Shown here in pieces: positions 7,460-14,701 of a DNA stretch of 33,943 nt; within the stretch, counting starts at the first letter, position 1, and each line of letters begins with the position of its first letter. The notes below the pieces were generated by a model, which saw only the letters and a list, made by a program, of their open reading frames with translations, was not told the origin of the DNA and searched no databases. The DNA comes from Candidatus Omnitrophota bacterium (GTDB lineage Bacteria; Omnitrophota; Gorgyraeia; S143-82): contig JAMOOT010000259.1 in NCBI GenBank assembly GCA_027065215.1, forward strand, positions 1 through 33,943, written 5' to 3'. The translations under genes and the position numbers were made by a program.

Positions 7460-8884
7460 ATGAGTTGGGAATCTGTTATTGGTTTGGAAGTCCATGTGCA
7501 ACTGAACACAGATACAAAGATATTCTGTTCTTGCAAAAATGAGTTTGGAGCAGAGCCAAATACCAATGTTTGTCCGGTATGTCTGGGGTTCCCTGGGGTC
7601 TTGCCAGTATTTAATAAACGAGTGTTGGAATACGCTATAAAAGTGGGTCTTGCCTTGAATTGTAAGATTGCCAGTTATACGAAGTTCGATCGAAAAAATT
7701 ATTTTTATCCTGATTTGCCCAAGGCCTATCAGATCTCTCAGTACGATATGCCAATATGTGAATCCGGGTATTTGGAGATAGAAGTAAATGGGGCCCTTAA
7801 GCGTATTGGGATAAAACGAGTTCATATGGAAGAGGACGCTGGCAAGTTGATACATGAAAAGGATTATTCATTAGTGGACTATAACCGCACAGGGGTTCCC
7901 CTATTAGAGATAGTTTCAGAGCCGGATCTTCGCTCACCTGATGAGGCCTATGAATATCTAACTGAGTTAAAGCAAATCGTGCGTTATCTTGGGGTCTCTG
8001 ATTGTGATATGGAGAAAGGATCTCTAAGGTGCGATGCGAATATTTCAGTGAGGAAAAAAGGCGACACACAGTTTGGGACGAAGACAGAAATCAAAAACCT
8101 GAATTCGTTTAAAGGTGTGCGTTCAGCATTGGAATATGAGATAAGACGCCAGATTAAATTATTAGAAGCGGGAGAGACGGTGATTCAAGAAACCAGACTT
8201 TGGTCGGCTGAAAGGCAGATCACAATCCCTATGCGAAGCAAAGAAGAGGCACACGATTATAGGTATTTCCCAGAACCAGATCTTCTTCCAATAGAGGTTT
8301 CATTAGATATGATAAACAACATTAGAAAAGAGTTACCTGAGATGCCTCGGGAAAGGAGACACCGGTTGGTGAAAGAGTATGGAATCACTGATTATGATGC
8401 TAATGTGATTTGTTTAGAACGAGATTTTGCCGATTACTTTGAATCCTGCGCGAAAGTTTGTAAGAGCCCTAAGCGGTGTGCTAACCTTATGATTACTATT
8501 CTCTCTGAGAAACTTAACGATTTAGGGATAGATATATCTCAGTTAAAAATTAGCCCTAACGCATTGGCTGAATTAGTGGACCTCTGGGAAGAAGGGAAGA
8601 TTAATAATCTGGTGGTAAAACAGGTCTTGGAGGAGATGATAAACACTGGTAAATCGGCCAAAGATATAGTAGAAGAAAAGGGATTGTCGCAGGTCTCGGA
8701 TGAAGGAGAATTAGAGCGTTTCGCTAAAGAAGCGATAGAGAAAAATCCCAAGGTTGTGCAAGATTATCGATCAGGGAAAAAGAATGCAGTTATGTTCCTT
8801 GTAGGACAGGTTATGAAGGCCACTCGGGGTAAGGCCAATCCCCAAAAGGTGAGGGAGTTGTTAGAGGGACTGTTGGAGGATTAA
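7460..8884 (+). CDS. gatB: Asp-tRNA(Asn)/Glu-tRNA(Gln) amidotransferase subunit B
   Basis: GatB, 474 residues, the kinase and tRNA-binding subunit of the GatCAB complex that amidates misacylated Glu-tRNA(Gln) and/or Asp-tRNA(Asn). The N-terminus has GLEVHVQLNTDTKIFCSC and a zinc-type cysteine set (Cys23, Cys25, Cys38, Cys41). Then come YFYPDLPKAYQISQYDMP, HMEEDAGK and DYNRTGVPLLEIVSEPD. A C-terminal helical YqeY-like tail ends in NPQKVRELLEGLLE. The start at 7460 follows CAGGAGGAGA; the GTG at 7436 is rejected because it precedes that site. gatA and gatC are not adjacent. Its presence fits a genome relying on indirect aminoacylation and is relevant to the unusual AspRS downstream. Confidence 0.96.
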   Translation: MSWESVIGLEVHVQLNTDTKIFCSCKNEFGAEPNTNVCPVCLGFPGVLPVFNKRVLEYAIKVGLALNCKIASYTKFDRKNYFYPDLPKAYQISQYDMPICESGYLEIEVNGALKRIGIKRVHMEEDAGKLIHEKDYSLVDYNRTGVPLLEIVSEPDLRSPDEAYEYLTELKQIVRYLGVSDCDMEKGSLRCDANISVRKKGDTQFGTKTEIKNLNSFKGVRSALEYEIRRQIKLLEAGETVIQETRLWSAERQITIPMRSKEEAHDYRYFPEPDLLPIEVSLDMINNIRKELPEMPRERRHRLVKEYGITDYDANVICLERDFADYFESCAKVCKSPKRCANLMITILSEKLNDLGIDISQLKISPNALAELVDLWEEGKINNLVVKQVLEEMINTGKSAKDIVEEKGLSQVSDEGELERFAKEAIEKNPKVVQDYRSGKKNAVMFLVGQVMKATRGKANPQKVRELLEGLLED

Positions 8885-9186
8885 TGCGACTGGTTTGTGT
8901 AGGAGATAGGATTACTGTGGAGGCCCTGACAATAGTAGGGGCTGAGCCGGTGGAGGTCCAAGATAGGTCCTCTCTATTAGAACAGGTGGAAGGCCTTTTA
9001 AAGAATAAGAATAATATTGTCTTGGTAACTCAAAGTGTAGCAGAAGAGATACAGAATGAACTTGAAATGTGGCAGAAGAAATATTCTGGTAGCATAGTAG
9101 TAGTAATACCCGATATAAATAAAGATGTAGAAGTAGATATAAATCAACTTATGGCAGAAGTAGTGGGGGTGAGTTTTGGGGATTGA
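8884..9186 (+). CDS. V-type ATPase subunit F-like protein
   Basis: A 100-residue protein resembling the F (NtpG/AtpF) subunit of V/A-type ATPases, part of the central stalk. It begins LVCVGDRITVEALTIVGAEP, matching the family's G-D-x-x-T-V...G pattern. The middle VLVTQSVAEEI is the typical strand-helix, followed by SIVVVIPD and a C-terminal helix. The start overlaps the gatB stop (TAATG), and the gene overlaps the E-like subunit by 11 bases. No catalytic A/B subunits, D, K or I are present in the window, so it is either part of a split operon or a leftover. Confidence 0.75.
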   Translation: MRLVCVGDRITVEALTIVGAEPVEVQDRSSLLEQVEGLLKNKNNIVLVTQSVAEEIQNELEMWQKKYSGSIVVVIPDINKDVEVDINQLMAEVVGVSFGD

Positions 9187-9769
9187 ACAGATTAAGAATT
9201 ACATAAAAGATAAGGTTGAAGAAAAGGTTCAGGATGTATTACGCAGGGCTCATTTGGTTAAAGAACGGGAAATAAGCCAAGCAAAGAAGAAATTAGACCT
9301 GTGGATTGAAGAACAGACAAAGGCGTTTATGCGTGAGAAAATATCATTAATAGCGCAATACAAGGCAAGGACTTATAGGGAAATGTCTTTGGAAGAGACG
9401 AAACTAAAAGAACAACTGTGGATAGATTTTTTTGCTGCAGTGAAGGAAAGAGTGGAGTCATTGCGGTCTGACCATCAGAAATATACTACCTTATTACTCA
9501 GGTTTATGGAGTCTGCTCGTAAATATTATTCCAATGGTGTAAATGTCTTGGTTAATCCTAATGATGTGTCTCTGATGAAAGATTTGATTGAGATGCATTA
9601 TAAAGGTGTCGATATATCTGTCTTTCCTGAAAGTTCAGTGCGTATAGGATTTGTCTTGGTTGATAAAGACAGAGGTGCAAAGGTAAATTACGATATTTTG
9701 ACGATCTTAGATGCTGAAAGAGAAAGAATTAAGATGTATTTCTTTTCTAAATTGATGGATAAACGTTAA
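9176..9769 (+). CDS. V-type ATPase subunit E-like protein
   Basis: A 197-residue protein with a long, charged, coiled-coil N-terminal half (about 1-105, many Lys/Glu and almost no Gly or Pro) and a globular C-terminal half ending in GFVLVDKDRGAKVNYDILTI plus a terminal helix. This is the usual architecture of the V/A-ATPase peripheral-stalk subunit E. It starts with TTG 4-5 bases after GGGGGTGAG, overlapping the F-like gene. The order F then E, with nothing else of the ATPase downstream, is unusual. A coiled-coil protein of another kind is possible, but the F-like neighbour supports the call. Confidence 0.7.
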   Translation: MGIEQIKNYIKDKVEEKVQDVLRRAHLVKEREISQAKKKLDLWIEEQTKAFMREKISLIAQYKARTYREMSLEETKLKEQLWIDFFAAVKERVESLRSDHQKYTTLLLRFMESARKYYSNGVNVLVNPNDVSLMKDLIEMHYKGVDISVFPESSVRIGFVLVDKDRGAKVNYDILTILDAERERIKMYFFSKLMDKR

Positions 9770-9958
9770 CTTTTAGTGTTATGGAGGAATAGGTTTAGAA
9801 AAGTGAAGTTGTATGCATATTTGCTTTCAGATTTTGGGTATTTGTTTGGCTTAGAAGTAGTTATGTACACAGATGGAGGATTTCTCTGTAAACGAAAAGG
9901 TCAAAAAGGCCTTTTAAAAGAACGGGGAAAATAGGGACAAAATTAAGAGGGGGGAGGT
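9770..9958. other. Intergenic region before the LemA operon
   Basis: 189 bases without a supported gene. A 52-codon open frame (GTG 9776 to TAG 9934) exists but lacks a ribosome site and resembles nothing I know. AAAAGGCCTTTT is a short palindrome at about 9905-9916 that might act as a weak terminator or operator. The end carries a very strong AGAGGGGGGAGG ribosome site for the first lemA gene. Confidence 0.45.
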
Positions 9959-10546
9959 ATGCAATCGGTTGCAACATTTTTTGCCTTTATCCTTGTGTTG
10001 TTAATATTAGGAGTAGTAACGGTATGGTTTTTACTTATTTACAATGTGTTAGTAAAGAGAGAAGAAAATGTCAATCAGGCGTGGGCGCAGATACAGGTGC
10101 AGTTTCAACGCAAGTTAGATCTTATACCTGCACTTCTTGATGTTGTGAAATCTTATGCCCAACACGAGAATCAGACGTACAAGGATGTAGCTCAAATAAG
10201 GTCTGAAGCAGAGGAGATGATCAAGAGTACGGCGCAAGAACAGGTAAGGTTATCTAATGAGAAGTTAGAAAAACTAATCCAGTTGCAAGGAGTTCTTCGA
10301 TCAGCATTAAGTAAATTGTTTGCTCTTGTAGAGAATTATCCTGATCTGAAAGCAAATGAGAATTTCTTAACCATCCAGAGACAACTGGAAGAGACAGAGG
10401 ACAGAATTGCGAAGGCACGTGAGATTTATAACCAGAGAGTGAGGTCTTACAACGCCTTTTTAAGAGGCTTCCCTGGCAATTTAGTCGGGACCTTATTGGG
10501 GTTTTCTCAGAAGGCATACTTTGAAACTGAAGGAGGTCTCTCATGA
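9959..10546 (+). CDS. lemA: LemA family protein (first copy)
   Basis: A 195-residue LemA protein with one N-terminal transmembrane helix (about 7-30) and then the helical LemA domain outside the membrane. Family motifs are YNVLVKREENVNQAWAQIQV, QRKLDLIPALLDVVK, FALVENYPDLKANENF, QLEETEDRIAKAREIYN and YNAFLRGFPGN near the end. The molecular role of LemA is not established; it often accompanies TPM-domain proteins at the bacterial membrane, as here. ATG 9959 directly follows GGGGGGAGG. Its stop overlaps the second copy by ATGA, so translation is probably coupled. Confidence 0.95.
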   Translation: MQSVATFFAFILVLLILGVVTVWFLLIYNVLVKREENVNQAWAQIQVQFQRKLDLIPALLDVVKSYAQHENQTYKDVAQIRSEAEEMIKSTAQEQVRLSNEKLEKLIQLQGVLRSALSKLFALVENYPDLKANENFLTIQRQLEETEDRIAKAREIYNQRVRSYNAFLRGFPGNLVGTLLGFSQKAYFETEGGLS

Positions 10547-11151
10547 AACAAGGACGAGCGGTCTTGTCTATTGTATCTACTCTTATAGTGATTGTGGCAG
10601 GTTTGGCTCTCTGGTTTATCTGGGTTTATAATGGCTTGGTATCTTCAGAAAAAGCAGTGGAAGAAGCAAGTGCACAGGTTCAAACGGTCCTTCAGAGAAG
10701 GCTGGACTTGATCCCCAATCTTGTGGAGACGGTAAAAGGATATGCTCAGCATGAAAGAGAGGTTTTAGTTGCGGTAACCAAGGCCCGAGAGAGGGCCCAA
10801 GGAGTGCTGGCGGATATAAGCAAGAAGAAATCCTTAGGGAAAAAAGAGTTAGTTGCGTTAATGGCTTCCCAAGGTGAGATTACCTCAGCATTGAAGAATC
10901 TCTTTTCGTTAGTGGAAAATTACCCTGATTTAAAGGCAAGCCAGAATTTTCTTGCTCTGCAGGATCAGTTGGAAGGCACTGAAAATAGGATTGCAGTTGC
11001 TCGTCAGAGATACAACTATGCTGTGAGAAGGTATAATACAAAGATCAGTACTTTCCCCGGGAATATAATTGCGCCTATGTTTGGTTTTGCAGAGAAGCCT
11101 TATTTTGAGGCGAAAGAAGAAGCGCAGAAACCAATAGAAGTTAAATTCTAA
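10543..11151 (+). CDS. lemA: LemA family protein (second copy)
   Basis: A 202-residue paralogue of the preceding gene. It has a transmembrane helix at about 8-28, then YNGLVSSEKAVEEASAQVQT, QRRLDLIPNLVETVKGYAQH, FSLVENYPDLKASQNF, QLEGTENRIAVARQRYN and YNTKISTFPGN. The two copies match along their whole length, implying a tandem duplication that has diverged. It has a more charged central segment (KKKSLGKKE) and a short Lys/Glu tail. It overlaps the first lemA by four bases and precedes the TPM gene by 13 bases. Confidence 0.95.
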   Translation: MKQGRAVLSIVSTLIVIVAGLALWFIWVYNGLVSSEKAVEEASAQVQTVLQRRLDLIPNLVETVKGYAQHEREVLVAVTKARERAQGVLADISKKKSLGKKELVALMASQGEITSALKNLFSLVENYPDLKASQNFLALQDQLEGTENRIAVARQRYNYAVRRYNTKISTFPGNIIAPMFGFAEKPYFEAKEEAQKPIEVKF

Positions 11152-11164
11152 AAATAAGGGAACA

Positions 11165-12247
11165 ATGGGTAAGTACGTTTTTGTCGCGTTAGTTTTTTTG
11201 AGTATCTTTTTAACCTTTTTCTTCGCAATTGGATGGAAAGATAATGTGCCTATGCACCGGCCGATTTTTTCATCTTCCAGGTTTATTTATGACTACGCAC
11301 ATCTTGTTTCTCCAGAAGGTAAAGCAAGACTGGAGAAGTTTCTCGAACATCTTTGGCGAGATTACGATATAGAACTAATTGCAATTACGACCCCATCCTT
11401 AGGCAACTATACTATATCGGAGTGGGCCAACATGATTTTTGAAAACTGGCATGTGGGTAAAAATACACGCGGTGAGAAGGGGATTCTGTTTGTGGTTGCT
11501 CCGTATGAAAAAAAGGTGCGTCTCGAGATAGGTAGAGGTTTGGAGGGAGTTTTTACTGATGCGTTTGTAGGGTATATAGAACGTGAGCAGATGAAACCTT
11601 TTTTTGAAGAGGCAAGGGTCGGTGTGGGGGTTGAAGCGACACTTGAACTTATTGTAAGCAGGATTGAGAAATTTATTAAGGAAGGAAGATACAACCCCAC
11701 AGAAGGTAGAAAACAAGAGGGAGGTTTTGCTTCTTCTGGTGCGGGCGCACAGAAGAATGTGGATATAGGGAGTGTTCATCGTCAGAAGAAGGATGTGGTT
11801 ACCGAAGATTTGAAGGAATATTTCAGTGCGCAACCTACTCCTCAGCTCACATTAGAGAGGTATCTTGAGGCCTGTAGCCGCCATATAAAAGACCCAAATC
11901 TGGGAATATATACTGAGGAGACAAAAGAGTTTTTTAGAAACTGGACAGTGACGAATGCCCAGATGGATAATATGAGAATGTATGAAGGTGTCCCTTTTAA
12001 GTTGATGATAGAAGGAGACTATGCGGTAATTTTCTATCCTGATAAAGACTGGACCTACAGCCCTTTCTTTTTGAAAAAAGGGCCGGCGGGGTGGCAACTT
12101 GACTTTGCTACGATGTCTAAGGTTATAAGATTTAATCAGAACAACTACTGGTTTTTTGTTTCATTTGATCATCCTTATATGTTCGCTTTTCGTAAGTATA
12201 TGATAGATGAGAATGGGTTTGTATGGTTTAAGTATAGGAAGAGGTAG
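11165..12247 (+). CDS. TPM-domain protein with an extra C-terminal domain
   Basis: 360 residues. An N-terminal hydrophobic helix (about 4-23) serves as signal or anchor. The TPM domain (YgcG type, about 38-173) has FIYDYAHLVSPEGKARLE, GKNTRGEKGILFVVAP and RLEIGRGLEGVFTDAF. A short Ser/Gly linker (189-195) follows, then a domain of about 130 residues (214-345) that recurs in the TPM-PDZ protein downstream and that I do not recognise. It contains AQPTPQLTLERYLEAC, YAVIFYPDKDW and GWQLDFATM. TPM proteins are poorly understood; some have phosphatase activity or act in envelope processes, often beside LemA. The ribosome site AAGGGAA precedes ATG 11165. Confidence 0.85.
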   Translation: MGKYVFVALVFLSIFLTFFFAIGWKDNVPMHRPIFSSSRFIYDYAHLVSPEGKARLEKFLEHLWRDYDIELIAITTPSLGNYTISEWANMIFENWHVGKNTRGEKGILFVVAPYEKKVRLEIGRGLEGVFTDAFVGYIEREQMKPFFEEARVGVGVEATLELIVSRIEKFIKEGRYNPTEGRKQEGGFASSGAGAQKNVDIGSVHRQKKDVVTEDLKEYFSAQPTPQLTLERYLEACSRHIKDPNLGIYTEETKEFFRNWTVTNAQMDNMRMYEGVPFKLMIEGDYAVIFYPDKDWTYSPFFLKKGPAGWQLDFATMSKVIRFNQNNYWFFVSFDHPYMFAFRKYMIDENGFVWFKYRKR

Positions 12248-12266
12248 TTTTAGTAGGGGGAAGGAG

Positions 12267-12560
12267 ATGATAAGGACTTGGAAAGACAAACTAAAATCAT
12301 TGTTTGTGTTTGGCGGGAGAAAGATTATTACTGAAATTGGAGCCGTTAGTGCTTCAGATAGGAAAAACCTTGGCTGGCGCTATGGTCACAAAACGCTTAT
12401 TAAAGTGTCGTTATTAGAAGAGAAACAAACTGCTGAAAGGAGTTTGGGTATAGAGATTGTATATAAAGGTATTGGTTGCTACAGAGTATCACCAATAGTT
12501 TTGAGCAAACAAGAGGTGCAAGAGTTAATAGAATTACTTAGATCCGCGGTTCAAAGATAA
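12267..12560 (+). CDS. Small protein of unknown function between the two TPM genes
   Basis: I do not recognise this 97-residue protein. From ATG 12267, after a GGGGGAAGGAG ribosome site, it is basic at the N-terminus and has no signal peptide or membrane helix. It has an alternating beta-like middle (KTLIKVSLLEEKQ, LGIEIVYKG, GCYRVSPIVL) and ends in a helix (SKQEVQELIELLRSAVQR). A longer reading from 12207 would overlap the upstream gene and lacks a ribosome site. Its position suggests a cytosolic partner of the membrane module. Confidence 0.65.
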   Translation: MIRTWKDKLKSLFVFGGRKIITEIGAVSASDRKNLGWRYGHKTLIKVSLLEEKQTAERSLGIEIVYKGIGCYRVSPIVLSKQEVQELIELLRSAVQR

Positions 12561-12564
12561 AAAT

Positions 12565-14379
12565 ATGAAGTGCAAGAAGGAGACAGAAAGAACAGTGAAG
12601 AGTAAGTTGCAAATTTTTTTGGTTAGCCTTATTATTTTATGCACCTCACTGGATTATATTTACGCTTTTTCATCTGACAATTTGGCATACAAAATAGGGA
12701 TGTTTCTTAAAAAAGGTAAAGTGCCGCCGAGAAGGCCTTCCCAGAGCAGATACTGTTTTGATTTTTCCGGTGTGGTTCCGAAAGATGTAGTTAGGGATAT
12801 TGATGGTTATGGCAGAAGCCTGAGAGAGGAGTTTGATATTGATTTTGTCGTTATTGTTACGCCATCTATTCCAGGGGAAGACATCAGTACTTTTGCTGCG
12901 GATATCTTCAGCAAATGGGAAATTGGTAAAGAAACAAAGGGGCGGAAGGGTATTCTTATACTCATCGCTCAGGAAGATCAAAAGGTAAAGATAGAGGTGG
13001 GGTACGATTTAGAGAGCATATATTCTGACCTCTATGTTGCTCGCGTTGAGCGAGAAATACTTGAAGAATTTTTAGCGCAGGCCGACTGGAAGAGAGGGTT
13101 TTTAGCCACTATAGAGAATTTTATAGAACGAACTTATCATATGCAGGATAAAGGGGTAAACGTAAGAGGAGTTACAGGGACAGCAAGACTGGGGTATTAC
13201 TCAGGTGGTGCAGGAGCAAAAGGGACGTTTGATTTCGGAGCAGCGTTGAGTAAACCGTTACCACAGACGCAGCAAGACTTACGCAAGTATTTTGGTGCAC
13301 AGCCAACGCCAGAACTTGCTTTTCGGAGATATATGGAATTCTGTGCGCGTAATATGAAGGATTACACTCTGGATCTGTTTAATGACCGGACAAAATTTTT
13401 CTTCAGTTACTGGCCCACAGCAAGCGGACAAAGGCGTTCGGAGGCCGAAGAGTGGGATGGGTTAAGTTATGAAGTCCGGCAGAAGGGTAAGTGGGCGGTG
13501 GTATTTCATCCTGACTCCGATTATATGAAAATGGCGCAGCATCCCGTATATCTTATTGAAAAAACAGATAAAGGGTGGCAAATGGATTTAGATGCTATGG
13601 CAAGGGGGCTTTCTTATGGAGGAAGGTTTGTCCACTGGGTCAATGGAGCTTGGCTTTATCCTTATGTAGAACTTTTTATGGATGATTATACTTTGAAACC
13701 GAATACCGCCTGTCTTATCAGAAAAAAAACCGATGTTGGTACGTTTGGTATATATTTTCTGGGTACAGGTCTATATAACCCTGCAGAGCCAGGTGTACAT
13801 ATTGGAGTGTGGGAGAAAATACAAGATAAGGACAGGAACGGGTTGCGCACAGGAGATAGCATAGTATCTATTGACGGGAAGAAAGTTCCGCGTGGCAGGG
13901 AAGGCGAGAGAATAGTAACGCGTTATCTTATAAATAATGTAAAAGCCGGAGACCGGCATCACCTGCGTATCTGGCGGGGATGGCGTTTTATTGAGCTGGA
14001 TGTTGAAGCGCAACCTGTTGGTAATGATTCATTCAGCGATTTTAGAAGGTGCCTTGCAGTACCGCGTGTGTGGATGGGTGTATATATCGGGATGACTAAC
14101 GAGGAAGAAGAAAAATATGTAAATGGACCCTCCACAGTTGTGCTGGATGTCTATCCTGGTAGCCCTGCGGATAAAGCAGGACTAAAGAGAGGTGATATCA
14201 TTTGTAAAGTTGGTGGTAAACGCGCTCCCTATGATGAACTTCTCCCGGGCCAGTTTCTGAAGATTTTAAGAAGTCATAAAGCCGGAGATAGGCTTAAGCT
14301 GGAAGTGTTGCGTAACCTCAAAGAGCGAAAAGCGGTAACGGTTGTATTAGAAGAAACAGAGCATAAGGGTTACTATTAG
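12565..14379 (+). CDS. TPM-domain protein with two C-terminal PDZ domains
   Basis: 604 residues, exported. Signal peptide or anchor at about 13-34. TPM domain at about 62-195, with CFDFSGVVP, GKETKGRKGILILIA and KIEVGYDLESIYSD. Gly/Ala linker at 213-219. The same unknown domain as in the upstream TPM protein spans about 238-375 (AQPTPELAFRRYMEFC, WAVVFHPDSD, GWQMDLDAM). PDZ-like domains lie at about 395-485 (GVHIGVW, LRTGDSIVSIDGKKVP) and 498-600 (VLDVYPGSPADKAGLKRGDI). PDZ domains usually bind protein C-termini or tether proteases, so a scaffold or protease-adaptor role is possible. ATG 12565 has no clear ribosome site. GTG 12595, downstream of AGAAGGAGA, is an alternative that keeps the signal peptide. 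Confidence 0.82.
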   Translation: MKCKKETERTVKSKLQIFLVSLIILCTSLDYIYAFSSDNLAYKIGMFLKKGKVPPRRPSQSRYCFDFSGVVPKDVVRDIDGYGRSLREEFDIDFVVIVTPSIPGEDISTFAADIFSKWEIGKETKGRKGILILIAQEDQKVKIEVGYDLESIYSDLYVARVEREILEEFLAQADWKRGFLATIENFIERTYHMQDKGVNVRGVTGTARLGYYSGGAGAKGTFDFGAALSKPLPQTQQDLRKYFGAQPTPELAFRRYMEFCARNMKDYTLDLFNDRTKFFFSYWPTASGQRRSEAEEWDGLSYEVRQKGKWAVVFHPDSDYMKMAQHPVYLIEKTDKGWQMDLDAMARGLSYGGRFVHWVNGAWLYPYVELFMDDYTLKPNTACLIRKKTDVGTFGIYFLGTGLYNPAEPGVHIGVWEKIQDKDRNGLRTGDSIVSIDGKKVPRGREGERIVTRYLINNVKAGDRHHLRIWRGWRFIELDVEAQPVGNDSFSDFRRCLAVPRVWMGVYIGMTNEEEEKYVNGPSTVVLDVYPGSPADKAGLKRGDIICKVGGKRAPYDELLPGQFLKILRSHKAGDRLKLEVLRNLKERKAVTVVLEETEHKGYY

Positions 14380-14701
14380 GTGAGTTTTAATGGCATAGAA
14401 GACACTGCCCTGTAGGTACTATTGATTGTTTTTTTTGAAGACATTCGATTAGCGTATTATCTCTGATATTTTGCTGTAGATAGATGGTATCCTTTGTTTG
14501 ATTTATTGTTAGATATATTACCTTTTTTTCTTGTCCATAAGTTACTTAGAGCCTCCAGTCGAGTGAAATGAGTTTATCTCCAAACACTTCTTAAGCAGGG
14601 AAGATCCATTGGAGGTTAAAATACTACCTTGTCCAGTTGACAGGCCTTATTTGATAGATTTTACTTCTATTAGTAGGGGGTTTTATTGTTGAGGGTAAAT
14701 A
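14380..14701. other. Intergenic region upstream of the giant protein gene
   Basis: 322 bases with no gene. It is T-rich, with a run of eight T near 14430 but no convincing hairpin before it, so I do not call a terminator. It contains the promoter candidate listed separately and ends in a GAGGG ribosome site 6 bases before ATG 14702. Confidence 0.55.
14637..14665 (+). promoter_or_regulatory. Probable sigma-70-type promoter of the giant protein gene
   Basis: A perfect TTGACA (14637-14642) is separated by 17 bases from TTTACT (14660-14665), four of six matches to the -10 consensus. Transcription would start near 14672, about 30 bases before the start codon. It implies that the giant gene is transcribed separately from the LemA/TPM operon. 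Confidence 0.5.

Noticed and set aside
9776..9934. 52-codon GTG open frame between the ATPase E-like gene and lemA
   Set aside because: No ribosome site, no recognisable domain, and it ends over a short palindrome; insufficient support for a gene.
14429..14436. T-run as a terminator of the TPM operon
   Set aside because: No stable GC-rich hairpin precedes it.
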